From assembly GCA_020629995.1 (NCBI GenBank), contig JAHDCH010000018.1:1-18602 (forward strand): a stretch of 18,602 bases of DNA, in the 5' to 3' direction. Position 1 is the stretch's first letter, and each line of letters opens with the position of its first letter. The position numbers and the translations under genes are program-made. The notes under the pieces are model-generated. The model saw nothing but the letters and a program-made list of their open reading frames with translations. It was not told the origin of the DNA and searched no databases. Positions 7,596 through 14,694 of this stretch are shown here, in pieces. The stretch comes from Pseudaestuariivita sp. (GTDB lineage Bacteria > Pseudomonadota > Alphaproteobacteria > Rhodobacterales > Rhodobacteraceae).

Positions 7596-8470
7596 TGGAG
7601 AAACTGGTGCACTTCCGGCGTCTGCTGCTCAAGGCTGCGGCGCATCTTGCCAAACGCGGCCGCTTCGAGCTGGCGCACGCGTTCTTTCGACAGGCCAAGC
7701 TCTTGGCCGAGGTCTTCGAGCGTCCGGGGTGTGTCGCGCAACTTACGCTCGCGGACGATAAAACGCTCGCGTTCATTCAGGTCGTTCAACGCGTGCAGCA
7801 ACCAGCCGCGCAACTGCGCCGTGTCATGGTCGTCCTCGACCAGTTCGGCGGCCTGCGCGCTGTCATCTTCCAGCGCTTCGATCCACTCGCGGCCCTCTTC
7901 GTCCGAGGATTGTGTTGCGTTCAGCGAAAAGTCCGACCCGCTCAGCCGGCCTTCCATCATTTCGACATCGTGCAGCGGCACACCGATCTCGGTCGACACC
8001 ATCTGGCGCATCTGATGCTGGTCCAGCTTGATGCCCTGCTGCGCCGCCTCGCGTTCGATCTGGGCCTGCACGCGGCGCAGGTTGAAGAACAGCGCCTTTT
8101 GCGACGACGTCGAGCCGGTCCGCACCATCGACCAGTTGCGCATCACGTAATCCTGGATCGAAGCCTTGATCCACCACACCGCATACGTCGAAAAGCGCAC
8201 GCCCCGGTCCGGATCAAACTTGTCCGCCGCCTTCATAAGGCCCAGTCCGGCCTCCTGGATCAGATCGTTCATCGGCGCGCCGTAGCGGCGGAATTTCGAC
8301 GCCATCGAAATGGCGAGCCGCATGTAAGCCGTGATCAGGCGGTGCAGCGCGGCCTCGTCGCGCTCGTCGCGCCAGGCGTATGCCAGCCTCAGTTCGGTTT
8401 CGGCATCCAAAAGCTCGGCCTTCATGGCGCGGCGCGAAAAACTTACATCCTGCGGTGCATCAAGCGGCAT
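7592..8470 (-). CDS. rpoH: RNA polymerase sigma factor RpoH, RpoHII type
   Basis: The 292-aa sigma32-family factor has region 2 with DLIQEAGLGLMKAADKFDP (69-87) and FSTYAVWWIKASIQDYVM (93-110). The RpoH box QKALFFNLR is at 124-132, and region 4.2 has a helix-turn-helix at about 251-275 (LGLSKERVRQLEAAAF). The residues around RLAISMASKFRRYGAPMND resemble the RpoHII paralogue of Rhodobacterales rather than RpoHI. In Rhodobacter sphaeroides RpoHII is made from an RpoE promoter and drives the singlet-oxygen response. ATG 8470 has GGGGAG 6 nt upstream. A TGATCC box lies about 95 nt upstream of the start. It is the first gene of a minus-strand run and overlaps the ChaN-like gene by 4 nt. Confidence 0.93.
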   Translation of the reverse strand: MPLDAPQDVSFSRRAMKAELLDAETELRLAYAWRDERDEAALHRLITAYMRLAISMASKFRRYGAPMNDLIQEAGLGLMKAADKFDPDRGVRFSTYAVWWIKASIQDYVMRNWSMVRTGSTSSQKALFFNLRRVQAQIEREAAQQGIKLDQHQMRQMVSTEIGVPLHDVEMMEGRLSGSDFSLNATQSSDEEGREWIEALEDDSAQAAELVEDDHDTAQLRGWLLHALNDLNERERFIVRERKLRDTPRTLEDLGQELGLSKERVRQLEAAAFGKMRRSLEQQTPEVHQFLQ

Positions 8471-8537
8471 TGTCAGCTCCCCGAAATGGACCGGCGCAGA
8501 CTTGGGCAGCGCGCCAGCCGCAAGTGTTCTTTTGCAG

Positions 8538-8567
8538 GGGATACGCCGCGACCCGGTGCTTGGATCA
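8538..8567 (-). promoter_or_regulatory. candidate RpoE (sigmaE)-type promoter of rpoH
   Basis: Read on the minus strand, TGATCC (8567-8562) is followed after 18 nt by TATCCC (8543-8538). TGATCC is the -35 core of Rhodobacter RpoE promoters, and the spacing fits; the -10 matches only partly. The predicted start near 8531 leaves a leader of about 60 nt before the rpoH ATG. The match to the known RpoE-to-RpoHII cascade raises its credibility, but it is a short motif. Confidence 0.5.
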
Positions 8568-8602
8568 CCTTTCGCGCAATCTTTTTCCGGTTCCGGGCAA
8601 AA

Positions 8603-8639
8603 AAGTTCAGGAATTGTGCGAAGACGGGGCACAAAACTT
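8603..8639. promoter_or_regulatory. nested inverted repeat between rpoH and the GST gene
   Basis: TTGTGC (8614-8619) and GCACAA (8629-8634) are separated by 9 nt. They are enclosed by AAGTT (8603-8607) and AACTT (8635-8639), with a 6-nt bulge on one side. The spacing would suit a dimeric regulator. Read on the minus strand the structure runs into a T-run, so it might instead stop stray transcripts before the rpoH promoter. Either role is inference. Confidence 0.3.
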
Positions 8640-8677
8640 CATTTGAGCGTCCGGCTTGCGCGCGGCATGGTGTGCAT

Positions 8678-9574
8678 ATGACTTATGATCTTCACATCGG
8701 CGATTACGCCTATTCCAGCTGGTCGCTGCGCGGCTGGCTGATGCTTGACCGGTTCGGGCTGACCTATTCGGCGCGGCTTGTTGATTTTTCGGACACGTCC
8801 GTAGCCGAGCAGATGGCCGCCCTGGCACCTGCGCGCACAGTTCCCTGCCTGGTGACGGAAGATGGCGCTGTCCTGTCGGACACTCTGGCCATGGGCGAAG
8901 AGCTGGCGACCCGCCACCCCGACCTGGGCTTTTGGCCACAGGATCCGCGCGCCCGAGCAGCAGCGCGATCACTGACCGCCGAGATGCATTCCAGCTTTTC
9001 CGCTCTGCGCGGCGCATGTCCGATGAACTTGCGCTCTGCATATTCAGACTTCGCCGCCGCGCCCGACGTGGCCGCGGACGTGGCCAGGATCGAAGAGCTG
9101 TGGGCTTATGCCCGTGCATTGGCTCCGGTCGAAGGGCCGTGGTTGTTCGGGGCCTATTCGCTGGCCGATGCCTTCTATGCTCCGGTTGCAGCGCGGATCG
9201 CCGGGTATGGTCTTGCGGTCGGCACCGAGGCCGCAAAATATGTCGAGGCGCACCTGTCCGATCCGGCGTTTCGCCGGTGGCGCGCGTTAGGGCTGTGCGT
9301 TGGCGAAACCCTGCCCTGGTACGCCATGCCCAATGCAACGCGTCCCTGGCCAGGACCTGCGCCCTTTGCCGCCAAAGCCGTTCCGCACGGCCCTGCGGTG
9401 AATACCGCCTGTCCATATTCGGGCAAACCCGCCACCCATTTCATGGAGACCGGGGGCGTGATCTTTGGCATGTGCAATGCAACCTGCCGCGACAAGACGG
9501 TGGCAGATCCTGCGGCATGGCCTGCCTTTGTTGCGCTGGCTGCTGAGTCTGGCGTTGTGGTTAACGCTTCATAA
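8678..9574 (+). CDS. Glutathione S-transferase with C-terminal TRASH/YHS-like Cys-rich module
   Basis: The 298-aa protein has an N-terminal thioredoxin-like GST domain (about 1-80). It shows YSSWSLRGW at 12-20, the cis-proline segment TVPCLV at 54-59 and a Ser-Asp pair at 67-68, where GSTs bind the glutathione glutamate. The all-helical C-terminal domain follows (about 90-205, with the N-capping SLADAFYAP at 161-169). Beyond the normal GST length, residues 245-285 form a cysteine-rich module: CPYSGK at 245-250 and CNATC at 266-270, then RDK. The C-x20-C-x3-C spacing resembles TRASH/YHS metal-binding domains. ATG 8678 starts at the conserved MTYDLHIGDY. It is divergent from rpoH and 47 nt upstream of yifB. 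The substrate is unknown. Confidence 0.85.
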   Translation: MTYDLHIGDYAYSSWSLRGWLMLDRFGLTYSARLVDFSDTSVAEQMAALAPARTVPCLVTEDGAVLSDTLAMGEELATRHPDLGFWPQDPRARAAARSLTAEMHSSFSALRGACPMNLRSAYSDFAAAPDVAADVARIEELWAYARALAPVEGPWLFGAYSLADAFYAPVAARIAGYGLAVGTEAAKYVEAHLSDPAFRRWRALGLCVGETLPWYAMPNATRPWPGPAPFAAKAVPHGPAVNTACPYSGKPATHFMETGGVIFGMCNATCRDKTVADPAAWPAFVALAAESGVVVNAS

Positions 9575-9594
9575 ACCCTTGTACGGGATGATCA

Positions 9595-9614
9595 CCCTGC
9601 CGGCTTTGGCAGGG
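9595..9614 (+). promoter_or_regulatory. hairpin masking the yifB Shine-Dalgarno
   Basis: CCCTGCC (9595-9601) and GGCAGGG (9608-9614) form a perfect 7-bp stem with a 6-nt loop (GGCTTT). The 3' arm contains most of AGGGGG (9611-9616), the only good Shine-Dalgarno for the ATG at 9622. In the folded mRNA the ribosome site would be mostly hidden. There is no T-run, so a terminator for the GST gene is unlikely. Confidence 0.55.
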
Positions 9615-9621
9615 GGTGCAG

Positions 9622-11127
9622 ATGGTCGCGCATGCATACACGGTTGCATTCGAAGGTGTGGAGGCGCGCAGCGTCGAGGTGCAATGCGCCGTAACACCGG
9701 GTTTGCCGGCGTTTTCCATCGTTGGCCTGCCCGACAAGGCCGTCAGCGAAGCGCGGGATCGTGTGCGTGCGGCCCTGTCTGCCCTGTCCATCGCGCTGCC
9801 GTCGAAACGGATCACGATCAACCTGTCACCCGCCGACTTGCCCAAGGAAGGCTCGCACTTTGACCTTCCCATCGCGCTGGGGCTTCTGGCTGCGTTGGAC
9901 ATCGTTCCCAAGGACGCCGTGGAAGGCACCGTGGCTTTGGGCGAACTGGCGCTGGACGGCGCCCTTGTCCCGGTCATAGGCGCTTTGCCCGCGGCAATGG
10001 CCGCTGCCGAAGAAGACCGCGCGCTGCTCTGCCCCCGCGCCTCTGGGTCCGAAGCGGCATGGGTTGGTGCGGCCCAAGTGATCGGGGCCGACTCGCTTGC
10101 GGATGTGATCCGCCACTTTACCGGGCAATCCCCCCTTGCCCCGTCCGAGCCGGGCGATACGACGCCCGCCAGGGATACACCTGATCTGCGCGATGTGCGT
10201 GGCCAGGAACGGGCGAAACGCGCGCTCGAGATTGCTGCGGCCGGACGGCACCATCTGTTTCTTGTTGGTCCGCCGGGGTCAGGCAAATCCATGCTGGCGT
10301 CGCGCCTGCCCGGGGTCTTGCCGGAACTGACCGCCGCCGAAGCGCTCGAGACCTCGATGATCCATTCCTTGTCGGGCCTTCTGCGCGATGGCGGGATTTC
10401 ACGCGCCCGGCCCTATCGCGAGCCGCACCACACCGCGTCCATGGCGGCGATTGTCGGCGGTGGGCGCGGCGCGAAACCGGGCGAAATCTCACTTGCGCAC
10501 AACGGCGTTCTGTTTCTGGACGAAGTGCCCGAATTTCCCCGCGCCGTGCTTGAAACCCTGCGGCAGCCGATCGAGACGGGGCGCGTGATGGTCGCGCGGG
10601 CCAATGCACATGTATCCTACCCGTGCCGCTTCATGCTGGTGGCCGCAGCGAACCCGTGCAAATGCGGTTATCTGACCGATGCCGGGCGCGCCTGCAATCG
10701 TGCGCCGATCTGCGGCGAGGATTACCTTGGACGGATCTCAGGGCCTTTGATGGACCGGTTCGACCTGCGTGTCGACGTGCCGCCCGTTGCCTTCACCGAT
10801 CTCGAGCTTCCACCTGCTGACGAAGGATCCGCCGAGGTGCGCGCCCGGGTCTCTGCCGCGCGTGATCTTCAATCCGCGCGTTTTGCCGACCATGACGGTG
10901 TTTTGACAAATGCTGACATGCAGGGGCCCTTGATGGACGCCTTTGCGCGTCCCGACGCGGATGGCAAGGCACTGCTGCTGAAAGCGGCCGACCGTTTTGG
11001 ATTGTCGGCCCGGGGGTATCACCGTGTGATGCGCGTGGCCCGCACCATCGCGGACCTTTCAGGCGGTGGCCCTGTGTTGCGCGCCCATATCGCCGAGGCA
11101 CTGTCGTTCCGCGTGGGTCAAACCTAG
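9622..11127 (+). CDS. yifB: YifB/ComM family Mg-chelatase-like AAA+ ATPase
   Basis: The 501-aa protein has an N-terminal ChlI-type (Lon-protease-like fold) domain (about 1-165), an AAA+ core and a C-terminal Mg-chelatase domain. Walker A is GPPGSGKS at 216-223 and Walker B is LFLDE at 297-301. The family cysteine motif NPCKCG and the [10 protein letters not shown] segment follow. In Vibrio the orthologue ComM is a hexameric helicase that promotes branch migration during natural transformation; other bacteria keep the gene without known competence. ATG 9622 is preferred over GTG 9616 because AGGGGG gives it a better-spaced RBS and [15 protein letters not shown] is the usual start. It ends in a 4-bp overlap with the convergent gshB. 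Confidence 0.95.
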   Translation: MVAHAYTVAFEGVEARSVEVQCAVTPGLPAFSIVGLPDKAVSEARDRVRAALSALSIALPSKRITINLSPADLPKEGSHFDLPIALGLLAALDIVPKDAVEGTVALGELALDGALVPVIGALPAAMAAAEEDRALLCPRASGSEAAWVGAAQVIGADSLADVIRHFTGQSPLAPSEPGDTTPARDTPDLRDVRGQERAKRALEIAAAGRHHLFLVGPPGSGKSMLASRLPGVLPELTAAEALETSMIHSLSGLLRDGGISRARPYREPHHTASMAAIVGGGRGAKPGEISLAHNGVLFLDEVPEFPRAVLETLRQPIETGRVMVARANAHVSYPCRFMLVAAANPCKCGYLTDAGRACNRAPICGEDYLGRISGPLMDRFDLRVDVPPVAFTDLELPPADEGSAEVRARVSAARDLQSARFADHDGVLTNADMQGPLMDAFARPDADGKALLLKAADRFGLSARGYHRVMRVARTIADLSGGGPVLRAHIAEALSFRVGQT

Positions 11128-12071
11128 GCCTTGCGCGCCGCCACCTTGCGCTCAACCGCTTCCCAGATCTTTTCGGCGACGTTGATCCCGTCGAACCGTT
11201 CAAGTTCCTGAATGCCCGTCGGCGACGTCACGTTGATTTCGGTCAGATGCGTTCCGATTACGTCAATTCCAACAAAGATCTGGCCCATCTCGCGCAGCCG
11301 CGGACCGATCGTGGCACAGATCTCGAGGTCGCGTTCGGTCAGCTCGACTTTTTCGGGGCGTCCGCCGACGTGCATGTTCGACCGCGTCTCGCCCTTGGCT
11401 GGGACGCGGTTGATCGCACCAACAGGCTCTCCGTCCACGAGGATCACGCGCTTGTCGCCCTGCGTCACGGCCGGCAGGTACTTTTGTGCGATCAGAGGCT
11501 CGCGGCTCGTGCTGGTGAACAGCTCGAACAAGGACGACAGATTGCTGTCGCCTTCCGACAGACGAAATACGCCCGCCCCGCCGTTTCCGTACAGCGGTTT
11601 GACGATGATATCACCGTGCGTTTCTTTAAAGGCGCGCAGCGTTTCGAGATCGCGCGCAATGGTTGTCGGTGGCATAAGCTGCGGAAAGTCGAGGACGAAC
11701 AGCTTCTCTGGCGCATTGCGAACCCAAAAGGGGTCGTTGACCACCACGGCGTCGCCCGCAACCCTGTCCAGCAGATGGGTGGTTGTAATGTAGTGCATGT
11801 CGAACGGGGGATCCTGGCGCAGCCAGATCACGTCCATCTCGGCAAGGTCTACCGTGCGCTTGTCGCCAAGCTTCGCGTGTGCTCCGGTCACGCGCTGAAC
11901 TGTCAGGTCATGCCCACGCGCTGTGATGCGGCCTTCTTCGTAGGCCATTCCGTCAGGTTCATAAACGAACAGGCTGTGGCCGCGCGCCTGCGCTTCTTCG
12001 GCGAGCCGAAACGTACTGTCGGCGTTGATATCGACCGTCGTGATCGGGTCCATCTGAAAAGCAATGCGCAT
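11124..12071 (-). CDS. gshB: Glutathione synthetase
   Basis: The 315-aa ATP-grasp ligase joins gamma-glutamylcysteine and glycine, the second step of glutathione synthesis. It has the N-terminal [17 protein letters not shown] at 85-91, the ATP-grasp loop [14 protein letters not shown] at 157-170, [11 protein letters not shown] near 205-215 and the metal-binding EINVTSPTG at 278-286. The length matches E. coli GshB (316 aa). ATG 12071 has a purine-rich AGGGAC nearby; the open frame runs 54 codons further upstream without similarity. It is the last gene of rsmI-yraN-gshB, 62 nt after yraN. Its TAG overlaps the yifB TAG within CTAG. Confidence 0.97.
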   Translation of the reverse strand: MRIAFQMDPITTVDINADSTFRLAEEAQARGHSLFVYEPDGMAYEEGRITARGHDLTVQRVTGAHAKLGDKRTVDLAEMDVIWLRQDPPFDMHYITTTHLLDRVAGDAVVVNDPFWVRNAPEKLFVLDFPQLMPPTTIARDLETLRAFKETHGDIIVKPLYGNGGAGVFRLSEGDSNLSSLFELFTSTSREPLIAQKYLPAVTQGDKRVILVDGEPVGAINRVPAKGETRSNMHVGGRPEKVELTERDLEICATIGPRLREMGQIFVGIDVIGTHLTEINVTSPTGIQELERFDGINVAEKIWEAVERKVAARKA

Positions 12072-12133
12072 GTCCCTGCCCCTGACTGTGCTGAGGCCTT
12101 TACATGGGACATGTCCTGCAACTGTGCAACGGC

Positions 12134-12544
12134 TCAGGCACAGCCGAATGCGTTCTCGACCACGGAAACCGCACCAATGCCGTCGACAAGCGCAACGTCG
12201 AACCGCGCCTCGGTCAGCGATCCGTTCGCGCAAGCGTCCAGATATTCGCTGGCAGCATGGGCAATCCGGATCATTTGCCTGGGATTAATGCGTTCTGCCG
12301 CCGTCGCGTGATCCCGGGCTTTCTTGACTTCGACAAACACGGTCGCGTCACCGTCCCGCACGATCAGGTCAACCTCTCCGCCCTTGCCCCGCCACCGTCG
12401 TGCGATGACCGGACACCCGCGCCGCTCGTATGCCCTGCAGACACTGTCTTCAGCGCAATGCCCGCTGTGATGGGCCGTGGTGCCGCGGCGTTGGCGCAAG
12501 GACCTGCCCGGCGTCCATCGCGCGTTCGCTGTTGCCATGGTCAT
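12134..12544 (-). CDS. YraN family (UPF0102) predicted endonuclease-like protein
   Basis: This small protein of 136 aa has the UPF0102/YraN fold related to Holliday-junction resolvases and restriction nucleases. The core [22 protein letters not shown] (53-74) holds the nuclease-like acidic and basic residues E57, D59, E72 and K74. The actual activity of the family is not established. The ATG at 12544 overlaps the rsmI stop as ATGA; an ATG two codons later (12538) is an alternative. The location between rsmI and gshB is common in alphaproteobacteria and supports the call. Confidence 0.9.
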   Translation of the reverse strand: MTMATANARWTPGRSLRQRRGTTAHHSGHCAEDSVCRAYERRGCPVIARRWRGKGGEVDLIVRDGDATVFVEVKKARDHATAAERINPRQMIRIAHAASEYLDACANGSLTEARFDVALVDGIGAVSVVENAFGCA

Positions 12545-13422
12545 GTCCCCTCGTTCGTTCCAACGCCGTCCTTGAGTGCAAGCGCACGTTGGTACATGTC
12601 GCGCCGCGCCAACCCAAGGCGGGCTGCGACCTCGTTCGCCGCCTGTTTGACCGGCAACCGTTCAAGCGCCTCAGTCAACAAAGTGTCTATCTCAGAGTCG
12701 CTAACAGATGGTGAATCTCCGGGGGCAACAAGAACGACCAGTTCGCCACGCGGAGGGGTCTCTTGTACCGAGGCCACAAGGTCTTGAAGAGTTCCTTCAC
12801 GCACTTCTTCGAACCGTTTCGTCAGTTCACGGCACAGGGCAGCGCGGCGTGTTCCGCCCAGCACCGAAACCAGATCGGAAAGCATAGCATCTATCCGGTG
12901 CGGAGATTCGTAGAAGACCAGCGTCGCCGGGATGTCGGACAACATGGCCAGGATTTTGCGGCGCGCGCCCGATTTGGGCGGCAGGAACCCTTCGAACAGG
13001 AACCGGTCGGTGGGCAGCCCCGCGATCGTCAACGCGCTCAGCAAAGCCGACGCGCCGGGCACGGCTGTGACGTGGTGGCCCTCTTCGCGCGCCGCACGCA
13101 CAAGGGTAAAGCCCGGATCCGCCAAAAGCGGAGTGCCTGCATCCGACGCATAAGCCAGGCTTTTGCCTTCGGCCAGAGCGGCCAAAAGCCCTGGACGGGC
13201 GGATTTGGCGTTGTGATCGTGAAAGGCCACAATGCGGCGCCCGGCAAGTGGAACGCCATGGATTTCCATCAGTCTTCGCAGGGTACGGGTGTCTTCCGCA
13301 GCAAGGATGTCGGCGCTTCGCAATGTATCAAGCGCCCGCAGGCTCAGGTCACGCGCGTTGCCGATTGGCGTGGAAACCACGTACAATCCCGGCTGAAGAC
13401 CGCCATTGTCCACAATCGTCAC
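12541..13422 (-). CDS. rsmI: 16S rRNA (cytidine(1402)-2'-O)-methyltransferase
   Basis: This 293-aa SAM-dependent tetrapyrrole-methylase-fold enzyme methylates the ribose of C1402 in 16S rRNA at the decoding centre. Motifs are VVSTPIGNARDLSLRA at 15-30, AAEDTRTLRRLM at 41-52, SDAGTPLLADPG at 93-104, VPGASA at 121-126 and the GFLPPK segment near 145-150. The start is GTG at 13422, supported by a strong AGGAGGGG Shine-Dalgarno just upstream and by the family's usual start. It leads the rsmI-yraN-gshB run and is divergent from the LpoA-like gene, with 71 nt between them. Confidence 0.96.
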   Translation of the reverse strand: MTIVDNGGLQPGLYVVSTPIGNARDLSLRALDTLRSADILAAEDTRTLRRLMEIHGVPLAGRRIVAFHDHNAKSARPGLLAALAEGKSLAYASDAGTPLLADPGFTLVRAAREEGHHVTAVPGASALLSALTIAGLPTDRFLFEGFLPPKSGARRKILAMLSDIPATLVFYESPHRIDAMLSDLVSVLGGTRRAALCRELTKRFEEVREGTLQDLVASVQETPPRGELVVLVAPGDSPSVSDSEIDTLLTEALERLPVKQAANEVAARLGLARRDMYQRALALKDGVGTNEGT

Positions 13423-13450
13423 TGGACCCCTCCTGCATCTCGACTATGAT
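13423..13450 (+). promoter_or_regulatory. candidate promoter of the LpoA-like gene
   Basis: TGGACC (13423-13428) and TATGAT (13445-13450) are 4/6 and 5/6 matches to the sigma70 boxes with a 16-nt spacer. The predicted start near 13457 would give a leader of about 37 nt before ATG 13494. It would also exclude the further in-frame ATG at 13446, which lies in the -10 box. The -35 lies against the rsmI start codon, so the two directions may compete. Confidence 0.35.
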
Positions 13451-13493
13451 CGCAAACGCCTTTATCGGTGCAAGGCGCATTCCAGGGAGTAAG

Positions 13494-14675
13494 ATGTACA
13501 TGGTCGCGTTTCTCGAAAAAAGCCGCAAACGGATGCGGGGCGTTCTGGCGGGGATCTCGCTGATGGCTCTGGCCGCCTGTGATCCCGCCCTGCTGTCCGG
13601 AGCGTTGCCGTCGGGCGGTGCTGGGCAAGCCCTGGAAGCGGGCGAAGCGGTGCCCGTGGCGCTGCTGCTGCCCAAGTCGGATGGCGCGGGGGGGCCGGTT
13701 GCGCGCAGCATGGAAAATGCCGTGCGCCTCGCGATCGCAGACCTCGCTGGAAAAGCACAGATCGACCTGCGCGTTTATGACACCGCCGGGTCGGCCAGCA
13801 CGGCCGCCGCGCGCGCGCAACAGGCGGTGGACGCAGGCGCCAAGATCATCATCGGCCCGCTGTTTGCCGAAGCGGCAAATGCCGCAGGCGCAGCCGTGGT
13901 CGACGACAATGTCGTCGTGCTGTCGCTGTCGAACAACACGTCGATTGCGGGCGGCAATGTCTTTGTCATGTCGACCAATTTCGACAACAAGGCCAACCGC
14001 TTGTTGGGTTATGCAAAACGGCAGGGCAAATCCTCGGCCGTGATCGTGCATCAAAACAACCTGGGCGGCACCGTGGGGCGCGATGCCTTTGCGGCAGCCG
14101 CCGTGCGCAACGGGATCGCTGTGGCCGAAACCGTCGGATATGACTTTTCGCCGGCCGCAGCCACCGCTGCAGGCACGCGCGCGGCAAGCGCGATGCGGTC
14201 GACAGGCGCGGACACCCTTCTGATCACTGCCGAAGCGGCGGGATCGCTGAGCTTTGTGGCCGGCACGCTGCCGTCCAGCTCGTCCAGCGGGAACCAATAT
14301 GTCGGTCTGACGAACTGGAACATCAGCCAGGTTCTGGCCTTGCCCAGCCTTCAGGGCGGATGGTTCACCACCGAAGACCCCGGCCGCATCAACGCCTTTA
14401 ATGCACGCTACCGGTCAAGCAATGGCGCGGCGCCGCATGCTCTTGCCTCGGGCGCCTATGACGCGATGGCGGCCATCGGCACTCTGGCAGCCGCCGGTAA
14501 CCGCAATGCGCTGAACGTTCGGGGCCTGACCCGTGGCCAGGGGTTCGAAGGTGCCGCAGGCATCTTCCGCCTGCTTCCGAACGGCACGGTCGAGCGTGGC
14601 CTTGCCATCGCCCGCGTCACCAACAATTCGATGGTCGTGATCGACCCGGCGCCGCGCAGCTTTGGCGGCTCCTGA
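13494..14675 (+). CDS. Penicillin-binding protein activator, LpoA-like periplasmic-binding-fold lipoprotein
   Basis: The 393-aa lipoprotein has a positively charged N-terminus, a hydrophobic core and the lipobox LAAC, with Cys29 as the lipidated residue. The mature part is a type I periplasmic-binding (LivJ-like, PF13458) fold, starting VPVALLLPKSDGAGGPVARSMENAVRLA and including GAKIIIGPLF and VVVLSLSNNTS. In gammaproteobacteria LpoA is an outer-membrane lipoprotein that stimulates the transpeptidase of PBP1a. The alphaproteobacterial relatives have only the C-terminal LpoA-like half, as here, so that activity is inferred. AGGGAG at 13484-13489 supports ATG 13494, or ATG 13500. The neighbourhood with divergent rsmI-yraN is the classic LpoA context. 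Confidence 0.85.
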   Translation: MYMVAFLEKSRKRMRGVLAGISLMALAACDPALLSGALPSGGAGQALEAGEAVPVALLLPKSDGAGGPVARSMENAVRLAIADLAGKAQIDLRVYDTAGSASTAAARAQQAVDAGAKIIIGPLFAEAANAAGAAVVDDNVVVLSLSNNTSIAGGNVFVMSTNFDNKANRLLGYAKRQGKSSAVIVHQNNLGGTVGRDAFAAAAVRNGIAVAETVGYDFSPAAATAAGTRAASAMRSTGADTLLITAEAAGSLSFVAGTLPSSSSSGNQYVGLTNWNISQVLALPSLQGGWFTTEDPGRINAFNARYRSSNGAAPHALASGAYDAMAAIGTLAAAGNRNALNVRGLTRGQGFEGAAGIFRLLPNGTVERGLAIARVTNNSMVVIDPAPRSFGGS

Positions 14676-14694
14676 TCCTCGAAACCAGACCGAA

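Noticed and set aside
7607..8677. Plus-strand open frame running in frame into the GST gene, which could suggest a much longer protein
   Set aside because: It is opposite rpoH, and its translation shows no similarity. The GST family start is clear at 8678.
12107..12116. Palindrome GGACATGTCC between yraN and gshB
   Set aside because: A 10-bp palindrome of this type can occur by chance and cannot form a hairpin with an adequate loop; there is no other support for a site.
11247..12311. 354-codon plus-strand frame opposite gshB
   Set aside because: gshB has all its ATP-grasp motifs; the antisense peptide shows none of its own.
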